Source of the DNA: Paratinospora sagittata
Taxonomy: Eukaryota; Streptophyta; Magnoliopsida; Ranunculales; Menispermaceae
DNA length: 64,000 nt
Direction: 5' to 3'
Assembly: GCA_035771175.1 (NCBI GenBank)
Contig: CM069605.1
Location: forward strand, 24,382,288-24,446,287
Position 1 is the stretch's first letter; every line of letters begins with the position of its first letter. Positions 1 to 11,954 of this stretch are shown here, one piece after another. The notes under the pieces were generated by a model that was given only the letters and a program-made list of their open reading frames with translations, searched no databases and was not told where the DNA came from. The translations under genes were made by a program, and so were the position numbers.

Positions 1-660
1 GAGAATCAATGATGCTTCACTTGCAAAATCTCAATTTAAAGCCAAGTGGAACTCATGATCGTGATTTGATACTCAAAAGTCAACAAGAATGCCCAATAAA
101 CATGGTAAAACAGATCAAGCACACAGACTTAAGAGTACTTTCTAATTTTGAAAAAGTGATGCTCAAAAATTAGTGTTAATCCTAACATTAATCATCCATA
201 CAAAATCAAATCAAATCAAAGCTCATACGGGAATATGGATTTATTTCTAGATCTAGACTCATCAAAAACAAAAAATTTCATTAAACTTTCTCAAAAACTT
301 TTTCACTAAGACATAAAATTTAAACTCTCCCCCAAACTTAAAATGGGCATTTTCCTCAATGCAACACATCCACAATGTAAAGCAATATAAAGGGAGAAAG
401 GATAAGGAAACGCCCCTAAACCACAAGGGTAGCGTGCTCCACAGTGATTCTCCTTAACTTGGTAGTGATGAGGACGTCCAAACTTAAATGAATACTTGGG
501 GAATGACAAAAAGAGATGTCATCAATAAAAAGTACAAACTAAAATCTCAACTTTTATACTACAATGACTAAAATTAAAACAGAACATAAAAACTAAAAAC
601 CGGTAGGGTTTCCTCCCAACAAGCACTTGTTTATAGTCATTAGCTAGACTTTATCTTTTC
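1..660 (-). other. Non-coding tail between integrase and missing 3' LTR
   Basis: No conserved coding frame is seen. On the minus strand a purine-rich stretch with GTTTGGGGGAG (325-338) resembles the G-rich tract common downstream of pol in Athila-type elements. The 3' LTR itself is not recognisable before base 1. Confidence 0.5.
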
Positions 661-694
661 TCTTCAAATCGATTCTTGAAGGAAGAACGTCTCT

Positions 695-1760
695 TCACTC
701 CGGTTGTCTTGTCCATAATAGTGTTTCACTCTTTGGCAATTGACCCGGAATTGACTCCCATCTTTGGCCTGCAACTCCACCACGCCATAGGGAAAGACAT
801 TGATGACTAGGAAAGTACCCCGACCATCTTGATTTTATCTTCCCGGGAAACAATCTCAATCGGGAGTTGAAAAGAAGTACTTGTTGGCCCGGAAGGAATT
901 CTCGCTTCAAAATCATCTTGTCATGCCATAACTTGGTCTTCTCTTTGTAGATTTTGACATTCTCATAAGCTACATTTCAAAATTTCTCCATCCCATTCAA
1001 TTAAAGTAATCTTTGTGTACCTGAAGCATTCAAATCAAAGTTCAACTTCTTCACCGCCCAAAAATCTCTATGTTCAAGCTCAATAGGAAGATGACATGAC
1101 TTTCCAAACACCAAACGGTAGGGGAACATCCCAATAGGAGTTTTGTAGGTCGTTCGATACGCCCACAATGCATCGTCTAATTTTGTAGCCCAATCCTTCC
1201 TATTGGTGTTGACTGTCTTCTCAAGAATTTACTTTACTTCTCTATTGGAGATCTCGGCTTCACCATTTGATTGAGGATGGTAAGGCAAATCAATCTTGTG
1301 TTTGACTCCATACTTGGCTAGTAGAGAATTGAACAACTTGTTGCAAAAGTGAGACCCTTCATCACTAATGATTTATCTATGGGTGCCAAATCTAGTGAAA
1401 ATGTTCTTTTGAAGGAACTTGAGCACCACTCTAGCATCATTAGTTGTAGTAGCAATGGCTTCCACCCATTTTGACACATAGTCCACCGCCAACAAGATGT
1501 AGGTCTTGCCAAAAAAAGATGAGAATGGTCTCATGAAATCGATACACTATAAGTCAAACAACTCAACCTCCGTGATAGGAGTCATGGGAAGCTCATGTCG
1601 CCTAGAGATGTTGCCAAGCCTTTGGCACCTATCACAAGTTTTCACATATGTGTAGCAATCACAAAAGAGAGTAGGCTAGTAGAAACCACTTTGTAGCACT
1701 TTGAATGTCGTTCTTGTAGCACCGAAATGACCATCATATAAAGATGAATGGCAATCATGA
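695..1760 (-). pseudogene. Athila-like integrase remnant
   Basis: Integrase inserts element DNA into the host chromosome. Going down the minus strand there is a region at about 1530-1700 matching the zinc-binding part. The catalytic core at about 1040-1530 has VDYVSKWVEA around the first Asp, SDEGSHF around the second and SNGEAEISNREVK around the Glu. A C-terminal stretch near 830-860 reads GKIKSRWSG, typical of plant gypsy integrases. Several in-frame stops interrupt it, so no active enzyme is expected. Confidence 0.75.
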
Positions 1761-1789
1761 AGTATGGCTTGAATCTCTTCTTCCGGAAT

Positions 1790-2464
1790 TCATCTCCTTA
1801 TGACTTGGTCATTGCACTGCTTGAAAAACAAGGGATCATCCCAGTTATAGAATCTCACATCATGCAAAAACTTCTTCTTTTTGGCATGAGACAAATCCAG
1901 AGGCAACACTCCACTAGCCAAGTAGTTGATATAGTCTGCGAACCAAAGGAGCTTGACCTTTACCCCATAGAGTTGATAATCTAGAAAGAGTTCTTGAATT
2001 GGGCAATCATCTTTTTTTTTTTCATTTTGCAATCTCAATAAGTGATCCGCCACAACATTTTCACTCCCCTTCTTGTCCTTGATCTCAAGGTCGAATTCTT
2101 GGAGTAACAAGATTCATCTAATCAATTGAGGCTTGACATATTTCTTGGCAAACAAGTACCGGATAGCCGCATGGTCGGTATAGACAATTACATTCGACCC
2201 AATGATGTAAGAACGAAACTTGTCACAAGCAAACACAACCGCAAGTAGTTCCTTATATGTTGTTGTGTAGTTTTGTTAGGCATCATGGAGAGTACGACTT
2301 GCATAATAAATTGCCCAGAACAACTTCTCCCTTCTTTGGCTAAGAATCGCCCTAATAACATAGTCGCTCGCATCGCACATGATCTCAAAAGGCTCTTCCC
2401 AATTTGGTACCACCATAATAGGAGTAGAAATAAGAGCTTGCTTGAGATGTTCAAATGCCTTCAC
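1790..2464 (-). pseudogene. Athila-like RNase H remnant
   Basis: RNase H removes the RNA template during reverse transcription. Two minus-strand stretches in one frame (2464-2276 and 2110-1790) read through motifs such as FEIMCDASDYVIRAILSQR and FDLEIKDKKGSENVVADHLL, the start and end of a Ty3/gypsy RNase H. The middle is broken by stops. It follows the RT directly. Confidence 0.75.
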
Positions 2465-2554
2465 ACATTCTTCATTGAATACAAAAGGTGCATCCTTCTC
2501 AAGTAGATGGCAAAAAGGCTTGGTTATTTTGGAAAAGTCCTTGATAAACCTTCT

Positions 2555-3434
2555 TTAAAAGACCGCATGTTCCAAGAAGCTTCGAATTCCTTTGACATTT
2601 GTTGGGTAAGTGAGCTTATCAATGGCTACTATCTTGGCTCTATCAGCCTTTAACCCCTTTAAAGATACTTTATGGCCAAGTACAATCCGCTCTTGGACCA
2701 TGAAATGACATTTCTCCCAATTGAGTACCAAATTCTTATCTTCACATCTTTGCAACACTAAGGCCAGATTCTTCAAACAATGATCAAAGGAAGACCCAAA
2801 GATCGAAAAGTCATCCATAAATACCTCCATAATGTTCTCGACCATGTCAGCAAAGATAGCCATCATAGACCTCTGAAAGGTTGCTGGAGCATTGCACAAA
2901 CCAAATGCCATTTTTCTGAAAGAAAATGTACCATAAGGACAAGGTAGTCTTTTCTTGGTCTTTTGGAGCTATCGCAATCTAATTGTGGTCTGAGTGAAAA
3001 CAATAGTACTGAAAATCTGCTAGTCTGTCTATCATCTGATCAATGAAAGGAATGGGAAAATAATCCTTCCTTGTAGCCTTATTCAGCTTTCTGTAGTCAA
3101 TACAAACTCTCCATCCAGTTACTGTCCTTGTAGAAATCAGCTCATCATTCTCATTTTTTACCACTATTTTGCCACCCTTCTTTTGTACAACCTGAACTGG
3201 ACTCACCCATGAATTGTCAGAAATGGCGTAAATGATCCCTGCTTTGAGCCATTTAAGGATTTCTACTTTTACGACTTCCTTCATAGTTGGGTTCAGTCTT
3301 CTTTGATGTTCCACTGTAGGCTTGTCCAACTCTTCCATCAAAATCTTGTGCATGTAAATTGTAGGGCTTATACCTTTGATATCTGCAATTGACCATCCAA
3401 TAGCAGACTTGTGCTCTCTCAAGATTCTTAACAA
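2555..3434 (-). pseudogene. Athila-like reverse transcriptase remnant
   Basis: The first block (3434-2979) contains WVSPVQVVQKKGG and TGWRVCIDYRKLNKATRKD, the substrate and fingers motifs. The second (2911-2555) contains MAFGLCNAPATFQRSMMAIF and FMDDFSIFGSSFDHCL, the palm with the two catalytic Asp. The blocks are in different frames, so at least one frameshift lies between 2911 and 2979. Sequence and order fit an Athila-like gypsy RT. Confidence 0.85.
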
Positions 3435-3644
3435 CTTTTCTTCTTGTGTTTGAGATATTCAATGCTCTCACTCTTGGCTTGTGGAGATTCTTCAATAACC
3501 ACTTCAAAAGCCAATAGATAGTACTTGTCCTCTTCATTTGTCACCACATTTTCTAAACTAGACTGAACAAGACATCTCTCTAACGAATCAACTAGACTCA
3601 TCTCCATTTTGAATTCATGAATACAACGCCCCAAAACATCAATC

Positions 3645-4205
3645 CTATGACAAGAGCTCTTTTTCTGGAAACTTCAAGGTCTTGTAGATGTTGAACACCA
3701 CTTTTTCATCGTTGACTCTTAGTGTGAGCTCTCCTTTATGAACATCGATCAATGCATGCCCCGTGGCAAGGAATGGTCTCTCAAGAATGAGTGGAATCTT
3801 ATCATCATTCTCCGTGTCTAGTACCACAAAAGCAACAGGAAAGATGAACTTGTCCACCTTCACGAGTACATCTTCAATGATTCCTCTTGGGTATATGATT
3901 GACCTATCCGCCAACTGTAATGAAATTGTGGTGGGCTTCACCTCACCAAGACCAAGCTTCCTGCAAACAAATAGGTGCATCAAGTTAATGCTAGCACCAA
4001 GATCACATAATACTTTATCAAATGATGAAGTACCAATAATACAAGGAATAGTAAAACTCCCTGGATCCTTGAGCTTTTGTGGTAGTTTCTTTGGCAAGAT
4101 GGCACTACATTCCTTGGTTAGCTTGACTATCTCGAACTCTTCTAGTTTCCTCTTCTTGGACATCACATCCTTCATAAACTTTGCATAGTTGGGCATTTGC
4201 TCCAA
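3645..4205 (-). pseudogene. Athila-like aspartic protease region
   Basis: A 186-codon open stretch carries the retroviral protease core LCDLGASINLMHLFVCRKLG. The usual D-S/T-G-A triad is read here as D-L-G-A. It continues with IPLILERPFLATGHALIDVHKGEL, which matches the Athila/Tat protease C-terminal part. The protease would cut the Gag-Pol polyprotein. The altered triad and surrounding breaks argue against activity. Confidence 0.75.
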
Positions 4206-4378
4206 AGCATCTGCAAAAGGAATATTATATGAGTTTTCTTACAAATATCTAGAAACTTAGCAAACTAATCATCAAGTTTTTTTTTTACAAAACGTCGAGG
4301 ATAAGGGATAAGAGTCTTAAGGATAGGCGGATTGTCCAGAAATGTGATGCGATCCAGAACATAGTCTTTCTTCATAGC

Positions 4379-5611
4379 CTATTTCCCTTTTTCATGTGCA
4401 ACTCCCTTGCCTTTGTTCAAAACTTCTTCTTCTTGAGCTTGTGATGACGACGAAGGACTAGATGATGAAGAAGGAGTAGACTTGACAATGCTTGGTGAAG
4501 GATCATTCTCTACTTCTTTGCCACTTTTCAATGTCATGGTTTTGCATTGCTCTTTGGATTTGTCTCTGTATTGCTTAGGAAAAAACTTCTTTGTTGGGCA
4601 TTGATTGATGAAGCTATTTGCCCAATTTGAACCTCCAAGTTCTGATTGAAGCATTCATGTTTCCCATATGAGTCTCCATATTGTTGAACCTTGACTCATT
4701 CTTCTCAAACTTATTGGAAGTCTCTCCAATGAACTTGGCCAAAATACCTTCAAGTGGTGTCTTCCTCTCTTGCTCTTCTTGACCACCAAACCCCTGAGGA
4801 ATTGCACTCACTGCTGCAATGGATGATATGGAAGATGAATGACTTCCTTGTAGAGTGGAGACTTTGTCAAATAAATTCGCCATATGATGCAACATACTAG
4901 TCATATGTGCAGACAAAACGGTCATTTGATCAACCTCATGCAACCCTGCCACTTTTTTCATTAGAGCCCTCTCACTTGAATGTTCATAAGTGTTTGAAGC
5001 CATCTCTTCAATCAACATGAGGGCTTTATTTGCAGTCTTCCCCAATAGTGTACCTCCTGTAGCAACATCAACCAAAGATCATGTAGATAACGTCATGACA
5101 TTATAAAACATCTAAATTTGTAGCCATTCTTGATACCCATGTTGGGGACATCTTCTCAGTAAATCAGTAAATCTTTGAACCTCTACCATGCCTCATACAA
5201 GGATTCAGACTCAAATTGTCTGAATTGACTTATCTCTGTTCTTAACTGTGAAATCCTTGCCAGTGTAAAGAATTTTTTAAGAAACATTTAAACCATCTCT
5301 TCCCAAGTAGTTATGCTCCCAGGTAACAAAGATTGGAGCCATGATCTTGCTTTGTCTCTCAGTGAAAATTGGAACAATCTCAGCCTAATTTGTTCTTCTG
5401 AAACACCATTTATCTTCACTATATCACACATCTCCAAAAATGTGTTGATGTGAACTATTGGATCTTCTTGAGGTGCTCCACCAAATGGGTGTTGTTGAAC
5501 CATGGTAATCAAGGCAGGCTTCAACTCGAAATTATTGGCATTTATTGGCAACCTTGCAATACCAGAGTAGTTGTTGTTCACCACGGGCTTGAAATAATCC
5601 CTAAGAGGCAA
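4379..5611 (-). pseudogene. Athila-like Gag remnant
   Basis: Gag forms the virus-like particle. The N-terminal block (5611-5288) has the capsid-like region FGGAPQEDPIVHINTFLEMC and INGVSEEQIRLRLFQFSLRD, then WLQSLLPGSITTWEEM. Blocks 5075-4614 and 4654-4379 are Ser-, Glu- and Lys-rich, low-complexity tail. The three are in different frames, so the gene is disabled. Confidence 0.7.
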
Positions 5612-5852
5612 CTAATTATTTTCTTCTGCTATGGTTTCCTCTTCTAATCTTCTATCTCTTCTCAGTCTTCCAAATGTTCTTTTAATTTTCGGATCAAGAG
5701 GTACAGGCTCAAAACTCCTTGTTCTTCGCATGAACCAATCAAATCTATCAAGAAAAGAGAACAAATTAAAAAGTAACAAACAAAACAAAAATACCTAAAT
5801 TAAGACCAAAGTCAATTAGAATTTGTATTAATAAAAATAGAATTTGCACTAT

Positions 5853-5870
5853 TCCCCGGCAACGGCGCCA
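5853..5870 (-). other. Primer binding site, tRNA-Asp type
   Basis: The minus strand reads TGGCGCCGTTGCCGGGGA, complementary to the 3' end of plant tRNA-Asp as I know it. It lies 6 bases from the inner LTR end at 5877, the expected position. Confidence 0.85.
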
Positions 5871-5876
5871 AAAACG

Positions 5877-7291
5877 TGATCGTAAATATTTCTATCGCAA
5901 GTACACGACAGTCAAGTAATAATATAGTCCCAAGGTGAATCGAGTTAGGGAAAGTGAATTCTATAAGTAAAAATACCCAAAACTACTATGAAATTGATTT
6001 TATCTAGGCGATCAAAATTTGGATGATTTAATTGCTGAAATTGAAAGTAACTAAAATTAAGACTAATTAATGAAAATAAACTGAGAATAGGAGAAAAACC
6101 AATGAATAGGATGATTAGAGAATTGATCTCACTATGTTGTTTCATATGGGTTTCAAAAGATCATGCTATTGAGTTAATTCTTAGGTTTATAAATCATGAA
6201 TCCTAACTTATTCAAACCCTTCTCTCGAATGTAATTCGAACACTTATACTTCAACTATTGATTCCCTCTCTCTAGTACAAATATATAGTTCAAGCATGCA
6301 TTAAGATCTATGATTCAATTTCAAGGATTTCACAAGGATTGCAGGTCTGTCGACTCGATTTCACAGGGATTGCATGTCTCTCGACTCGATACAAACTCCC
6401 TAGGTTACAATTTACTTGTTCAAATTCGATAACACCTCTCTCCAGTGTAAGAAATCGAATCTAACATCATTCAACAAGTGGCCAACAAATTGAAAGCATT
6501 AAGCATGGAAATTGAAAATAAACCCATCAAATTACTCAACAACACATAAACAATGATAATTAACCCGTAGAATTCAACATAGATCAATCAACTTCTCTAT
6601 TAAAAACTTAGCTCATATTCAAATTCATGGATACAAGAGAGATATTTAGAGAAGAAAACATGGAAACAAGCTAGAATAGAAGTAAGATGGAAAAAAAACC
6701 CCTTTTACAAGCGAAATCCCCTTATTCTTCTTCTCCAAAACCTGCAACTCTTCTTTTTCTTCAACCCTTCTCGTGCCTCCTTTTTTTCACCCTAAACCTA
6801 ATTCTAATATATTCTAATGTATTCTAATATGCATATAATGTGTAAAATAAACCCTAAAACGAGATATATACAAAAGTGCGTGAAAAGACACAAAAGGGCA
6901 ACAAGAAACTTGCAAAAATCGCAAAACCCTCATTTCTGGGTTCGCCGGAGTCGTGACGCCCACGCACTGCCTTGTGTAGTTTTTTAATCACGACTTGGGC
7001 GCCGCAGCGCCCAGTCACGAGTCTAGTGCACCTTTTGCACTTGTGTTGGCTTATGGACTTAGCTAATTTTCCAACTTCTTGGACTTATTTTCTTCATTTT
7101 TCCTTTACTTTTTGCACATGTTCTTAGCCTCATTTCAGCACCATTTGAGCATTATTTCCACCACTTTAAACTCCTTATTTACCTACAAAGAAAAGTATAA
7201 ACAAGTGTATATTCTATGCAATTAATCAAAGTATTAAACTAATATGAAATGCACTCAAAGTATATGATTTCTATGATATTAACATGTATCA
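5877..7291 (-). repeat. 5' LTR of the Athila-like element
   Basis: The LTR is about 1.4 kb, bounded by TGAT (5877) and ATCA (7291), which are inverted copies. The inner edge is fixed by the adjacent PBS. The outer edge is inferred from the terminal motif and the change to EPRV-1-like sequence. A GC-rich island at about 6950-7025 contains GGGCGCCGCAGCGCCC, unlike the AT-rich rest. Outer edge uncertain by tens of bases. Confidence 0.7.
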
Positions 7292-7755
7292 AAATGTTAT
7301 TTATTCATGATAAAAACCTATAAAAGCCTAAGATAAAACCTAAATGAACCTAAAACAACTAAGTATACTAATCATGAAAAACGCTAACCGAAACTCAACT
7401 TATCAATTGTCCGAAGAAAAAGAACTTAAAAGCAAAAATATTGCAAGAGTTACTAGACTTTTTAAAAGAAGATATAGTAAATATAGAAATATTAAGATCG
7501 GGAAGATGAAGTACATATATATACTAATAGTGATAGTTATAATGATAGTTATAGTGATGGTGACAATTCAAAATTAAGGAAGCAATAATTCAGAAGAAAA
7601 TTTAGAAGATGAAAAAACCTATTTAAAAAATAACATATATGCAAGTCAAGAACTCCTTAAAGCAGGAAAGGAATTAATTAATATAGAAACTGAATTAGCT
7701 TTCAAAAAAAAGATATCAAAAATAATTGCTATGGTAGACATAGGAGCCAATTCTA
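7292..7755 (+). pseudogene. EPRV-1 piece a: coat protein tail and start of protease
   Basis: The stretch near 7400-7440 reads NCPKKKNLKAKILQ, like the region after a coat-protein zinc knuckle. An acidic Ser/Asp/Tyr tract follows at about 7525-7565. At 7710-7755 the frame reads IIAMVDIGANSMI, a retroviral-type protease active-site region with D-I-G-A. The reading frame changes at least twice. The piece stops abruptly at the EPRV-2 junction. The first 100 bases may still be LTR flank. Confidence 0.65.
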
Positions 7756-7774
7756 TGATACCATTCGTGGTTGT
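7756..7774 (-). other. Left terminal copy of the EPRV-2 primer-site region
   Basis: The 19 bases here (minus strand ACAACCACGAATGGTATCA) recur exactly at 17513-17531. At this end the sequence stops after TGGTATCA and passes into EPRV-1, so the primer site is cut and the virus ends here. Confidence 0.8.
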
Positions 7775-8240
7775 ATTATCTAAAACACACAGATAATACC
7801 TACTGGGACTTTAAACACCTAGGACGTAATACAATACAGACTCAAAAAACTCAAGATGTAGATACAAGAGAAAGACATTGTGACGTCCCAAAAATTATTT
7901 CATCTAGCTCATTACCCAATTATATTTTTTCCAAACTCTATGTGTTTGCCTTGATATGTTTGGTGTTTGTTTGATGGTTGTTTAATGTTGTATATTTGAT
8001 GCTTGATAATGTATATAAATATGTGCATTATAAATTGTATATGGGTCATGTTAAATTAAAGCATAATGCATGTTTTATCATGGGCCCATTAAACCATGAA
8101 TTGATATGGGTTAGGATTGATTGAATAAAAGGATAAATGAGAATGAAAATTTGGTGTATTAAATGGATTGGACATTTAAAATACATGGAAGCATGAGATT
8201 GGTTAAAGTACATGTGGTTGGTATGAGTAGTATGAGACCA

Positions 8241-8479
8241 ACACATGTCAAGTTGGTGCATGAGAATGGACAAGTGTCCCATGCCCCATTTCTCTTCTCC
8301 AACACATGTCAAGTTGGTGCATGAGAATGGACACTATGCCCCATTTCTTTTCTCCAACACAAGTCAAGTTGGTGCATGAAAATGGACAAGTGTCCCATGC
8401 CCCATTTCTCCTCTCCAACACATGTCAAGTTAGTGCATGAGAGTGGACAAGTATCCCATGGCCTACTTCTCTTCTCCAA
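8241..8479 (+). repeat. Tandem repeat, about 61 bp x 4
   Basis: Units start at 8241, 8302, 8357 and 8418, each beginning ACACATGTCAAGTTGGTGCA or close to it. The third start is 55 bp after the second owing to a small deletion. The related LTR at 32750-33020 has a rearranged version. Confidence 0.9.
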
Positions 8480-9945
8480 GGAAGTCCTAGAGAGTGAGAT
8501 GAGTGGGGGGAAAGGAAAAAAGAAGAGAAAGAAAAGAAGAAGAGAAAGAAAGAGGAAGTTGCTTTGAGGGAAGTCTCAACAACGTTTTCATCAAAGAGCT
8601 GGATCTTGGTGTTATATGGTCAGATTGAGCTCAAACTTCTTCAGCAAGTTCGTATCTTATGGGTATTCATTCTGGTCGGTGGAGATCTTGATTGGAGTTT
8701 TCTTTTGAAAGATATAACCTCCTAAACAAAGCTGGTCGGAAAGTTTAGATTTCTCGCGCAGTTTAGATCAAACTAATAGATCTTCTAAATCTACCGTTGG
8801 ATGGATATGATATTTGAGAAGGTGGTTCACAACTGATTGTTCTGCATTATGACGATTGAGATGTTGGTGGGTCAAGTACTTTGTGTGATATAGTCATCTG
8901 AGTTTAAGTATTTGCAGCAGGAAAGGAGAAATTGTCTGATTAGAGACTTGTTCATCAAAGAGACTTATCTTTTTGGTCCACCGTTGGATTGAGCTGATAT
9001 TTGGACAAGAGGTTTGAATCTTAACATACTTCAATCTGTACGGTTGATTTTGTGAGTAAATATTTCTGTTGGCAGCTTGATACATCTGAACAGAATATTA
9101 AATGGAAAATTTGTAGGGTTATTTGTATTAGACCTAAATTTAGAATATGAACTTAGACCTTTCCAAATAGCTTGCATGTCAACTATGTTGACCTAGTTGC
9201 CATTGTTGATGAACCCATGATGCAAAATAAGTGATATACATGGCTGAACATGGTGACCTAGTGTAAATCGGCAATATGGCCTAAGTATGAAAAATTTCAT
9301 ATTTTAGGGTTTTTTATGCTTTTGGCCTAGAATCATTGAATTGATGCAATTTATGTCTAATTAAGCATGATTAGGGTTGATTATGCTACCGATTTGGTGG
9401 TTGTGACCATATCATGGGTTAGGCCTACTTGTGATCAAGTGACTCAATTTGGGCATGTTTATACCTAAGGAATTGAAAATCAGTATTTTTGATTAATTGA
9501 ATGGTTTATGAATGAGAACTATGCATTAGAGGCCTAAGTCATGTGATTTGAGTTGAATGATGGGATTAGATGGGATTTAGGCCTATTATCTATATGTGGG
9601 CTGATTTAGGGTTGATGTGTAATGTCTATGTGATTGAGCATAGAAATTGATGTATGGTTGGATATTGATGAATGTTTCAGGACCTTGATTGGGTTGATTC
9701 GATTTGGTGCCCGTGTGTGGTTAGATACTCTCGCGAGGCTTGGTTGTGAGTAGACTTCATTTATGATTATATCTTTTATGTCATCATATCACTTATATAT
9801 ATTGTATGTTGAAAGCATGAATGTGTCCTAATGTTTTGAATGATGCATTGATTTGAGAAAACTTTATGAATTTGGTTGGGCCCATCTATCTGGCTAATAG
9901 GGGGACTTAACCTTGTCATAGGAGGGTTTTAAAAAAGAAATATAT

Positions 9946-10051
9946 GGGGATGAGAACGGTACGGTGAAATAGACGTGCACTAGTAACCCCAAATCAACAT
10001 GATTGGGGATGAGAACGGTACGGTGAAATAGACGTGCACTAGTAACCCCAA
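9946..10051 (+). repeat. Exact 47-bp direct duplication, 59-bp period
   Basis: The 47 bases at 9946-9992 starting GGGGATGAGAACGG recur identically at 10005-10051 with a 12-bp spacer. They lie in the later part of the solo LTR that is absent from the second copy. Confidence 0.9.
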
Positions 10052-10882
10052 TGCATGTGGAATGTGGATCCAAATTGATAAGCTTTTACTTGCATCGAAC
10101 TTATTATAAATGCTTGATATCTATATGTTATGAGCTTTTAATCATGCTACACATTGACATGCATACATGATATATATTGATGAGTATTGATAGCATATTT
10201 GAATTTTATTCACTGGGCACCGTTGGCTCACCCTCATTTTCCTCTTTCAGGTCCTTTTGTCCCGAATAAGGGCAAAGGAGTAGTCATATCTTGAGGGCCT
10301 TGCCAGCGAGAGAATCCAATGCCTCGATGTGAGTTGAGAAGCATTTTAATTGAACTGTGTTTTAAATTATGATGTATTATATTTTGGACTATGTATTTAT
10401 AACACTTACCATATTGTAGTATGAGTAAGTTGGGACTTGTTAGATAGACCATGTGGGCATATGACGATTTTTTGTACCCCTAGTTTTGGACTTTATGTGT
10501 ATGTCCATCTTGATGGACTATAGGGATAATGGTTTTATTTATGGTTCATTTTTATGGATTATTTCTTGTCTTGGATGATAAATACGGTTGGTAGTTTTGT
10601 TTAGTACATTTTTATATTATGTCGTTGTTGGGATAAGGCTCGTAGGGTCTCAACCACCTCACGGGGGTTGAGAAGTGGTTGGAGATGCCTACGCCGAGCA
10701 TCCCGCCCTGACATTCCGCACGCCATTCCTTGCAGGATTGGTGGTCCGGGGTGCGGGGTCGCCACAAAGATACACAACTGTAAATACAAACTTGAAGAAA
10801 AACCAGAGAGACATGAAGAAATTGGACTTGATGACTTGATTATGCTAGGGGACTCGATGCCTGCAATGCTGGATGATGTTTG

Positions 10883-10891
10883 CTATTTATA
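10883..10891 (-). promoter_or_regulatory. Candidate TATA box of EPRV-2
   Basis: The minus strand reads TATAAATAG, just downstream of the intergenic repeat and upstream of the leader that ends at the primer site. The position fits the single pregenomic RNA promoter of caulimovirids. The right inverted copy ends before this motif. Confidence 0.55.
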
Positions 10892-10904
10892 GAAGTGGAG
10901 AAGA

Positions 10905-11510
10905 GCGGATGGACTTCAAAGCTCGTCAAATCCACGGACTTCAGAGATGTTGGAATCCGAAGATAGCTGGATGGTGCATGCTGTGGAACAGTAGCTAGCA
11001 TGTGAATAAAGTAGACTATAGCTTGTCGTTTGTATGAACAGTGGTTACTTTAGCAAAAGGTGAACAGTATCCTATCGGGCAAGATGCTCTTGCTTATGCA
11101 AAAGTGACTGATGGATGCTTTGTCTAATATAGCTGGTGCCAACGAGGAGATAAGCACGAATCTTATGAGCTGGAAGTATGGACTGGTGAAGGAGACCTGT
11201 GTACTGATGCGGATGCCGATGCAGATGCATACTATGTTGGAGGAGACGTGGCAAAATGCTGTGAATATTGCAGGGATGGACGCATTGCTGAGGGAGACGT
11301 GGAAGTAAGCATGCATGAGGAACGTGAAGATTTCACGGGACATGGAAAGATGCATGGTAAAGGCGTCGATGCAGACATGGACGAAGCTGGGGAAATACTG
11401 TATCAATCTGGAGTGGAGGAAACTGATGTCGATGATGGCTATAGAGACTGTAATATAGTGCACTGAGACAAAAACGAGGATACAAATAGTTTCTGAAGAG
11501 AACACGATGA
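10905..11510. repeat. Left arm of the EPRV-2 intergenic inverted repeat
   Basis: This stretch is the reverse complement, with scattered differences, of 17570-18191. Clear anchors are the GAAGTCCAT/ATGGACTTC edge, a shared AAACGACAAGCTA block, and GAGGATACAAATAGTTTCT against its complement at the far edge. It sits between the polyprotein end and the TATA box, so it is viral intergenic DNA. Confidence 0.85.
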
Positions 11511-11519
11511 TTAACATCC

Positions 11520-11954
11520 TTAGCGGATGTTGGGCGAATGCGAGGGTGATAAATTTTCTTCCTCATCAGGAGTGGGAGACAGAGTGTCCCAATAAGTTTG
11601 AGTATCCTGGTAGTAGTCTAGTGCAGGCTGAGAAGATGAAGGGTCAGTAAGTACACCACTATCAATGTCGGCTGCTAGAGCATAGTGAGCTTTATACTCA
11701 GTATTGAGTTGGTCTGTAGTGAGAGGGGTGTTATCTGGATAAGTAGGAGGACGACTGTACGGAGAGATAAATTCTAACAAAGAAGACAAGTGTTCTTCAT
11801 GAATAAACTCTCGAGGACCTCTGATGAAAGGAGGCGGCTGAGTATCTAGCTGGTCGTTAATTTCGTTAAGGAAACTGCATAGGCCAGAGAAGATATACTC
11901 AGATAGATGGCATGAGTAAGACTGGAACTTCTGAATATAATGTTCAGAAATCAA
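11520..11954 (-). pseudogene. EPRV-2 polyprotein C-terminal region
   Basis: A 144-codon open frame follows the RNase H in another frame. It is rich in Pro, Ser, Tyr and acidic residues and ends DEEENLSPSHSPNIR before the intergenic region. No enzymatic motif is seen. It is probably the tail of the polyprotein, displaced by a frameshift near 11950. Confidence 0.55.

Larger units (their letters stand above)
1..7291 (-). mobile_element. Athila-like Ty3/gypsy LTR retrotransposon, degenerate, 3' end outside window
   Basis: Reading on the minus strand there is an LTR (7291-5877), a tRNA-Asp type primer site, then gag, protease, reverse transcriptase, RNase H and integrase, and a non-coding tail running off the left edge. 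The order PR-RT-RH-IN is that of Ty3/gypsy. The Gag segment (INGVSEEQIRLRLFQFSLRD) and the RT segment resemble the non-chromovirus Athila group as I know it. Every domain is broken by stops or frame changes, so the copy is dead. It lies at the left end of the EPRV-1 relic and probably inserted into it. The other LTR and target duplication are not visible. Confidence 0.85.
7879..10766 (+). repeat. Solo LTR (2.9 kb) of a Tekay-type Ty3/gypsy element inside EPRV-2
   Basis: It starts TGTGACGTCCC and ends GTCGCCACA, with near-inverted termini. Its first 1.6 kb matches 32378-34023, a partial LTR behind Tekay-like pol, which gives the family. No PBS, PPT or coding sequence flanks it, so it is a solo LTR. 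The flanking 5-mers GACAT and AAGAT agree at three of five bases only, a degraded duplication or none. It interrupts the EPRV-2 leader. It carries tandem repeats at 8241 and 9946. Confidence 0.75.

Noticed and set aside
7344..7577. 77-codon frame as a small membrane protein
   Set aside because: The Ile/Val-rich end is the wrong-frame reading of an acidic Ser/Asp/Tyr codon tract in the EPRV-1 coat region.
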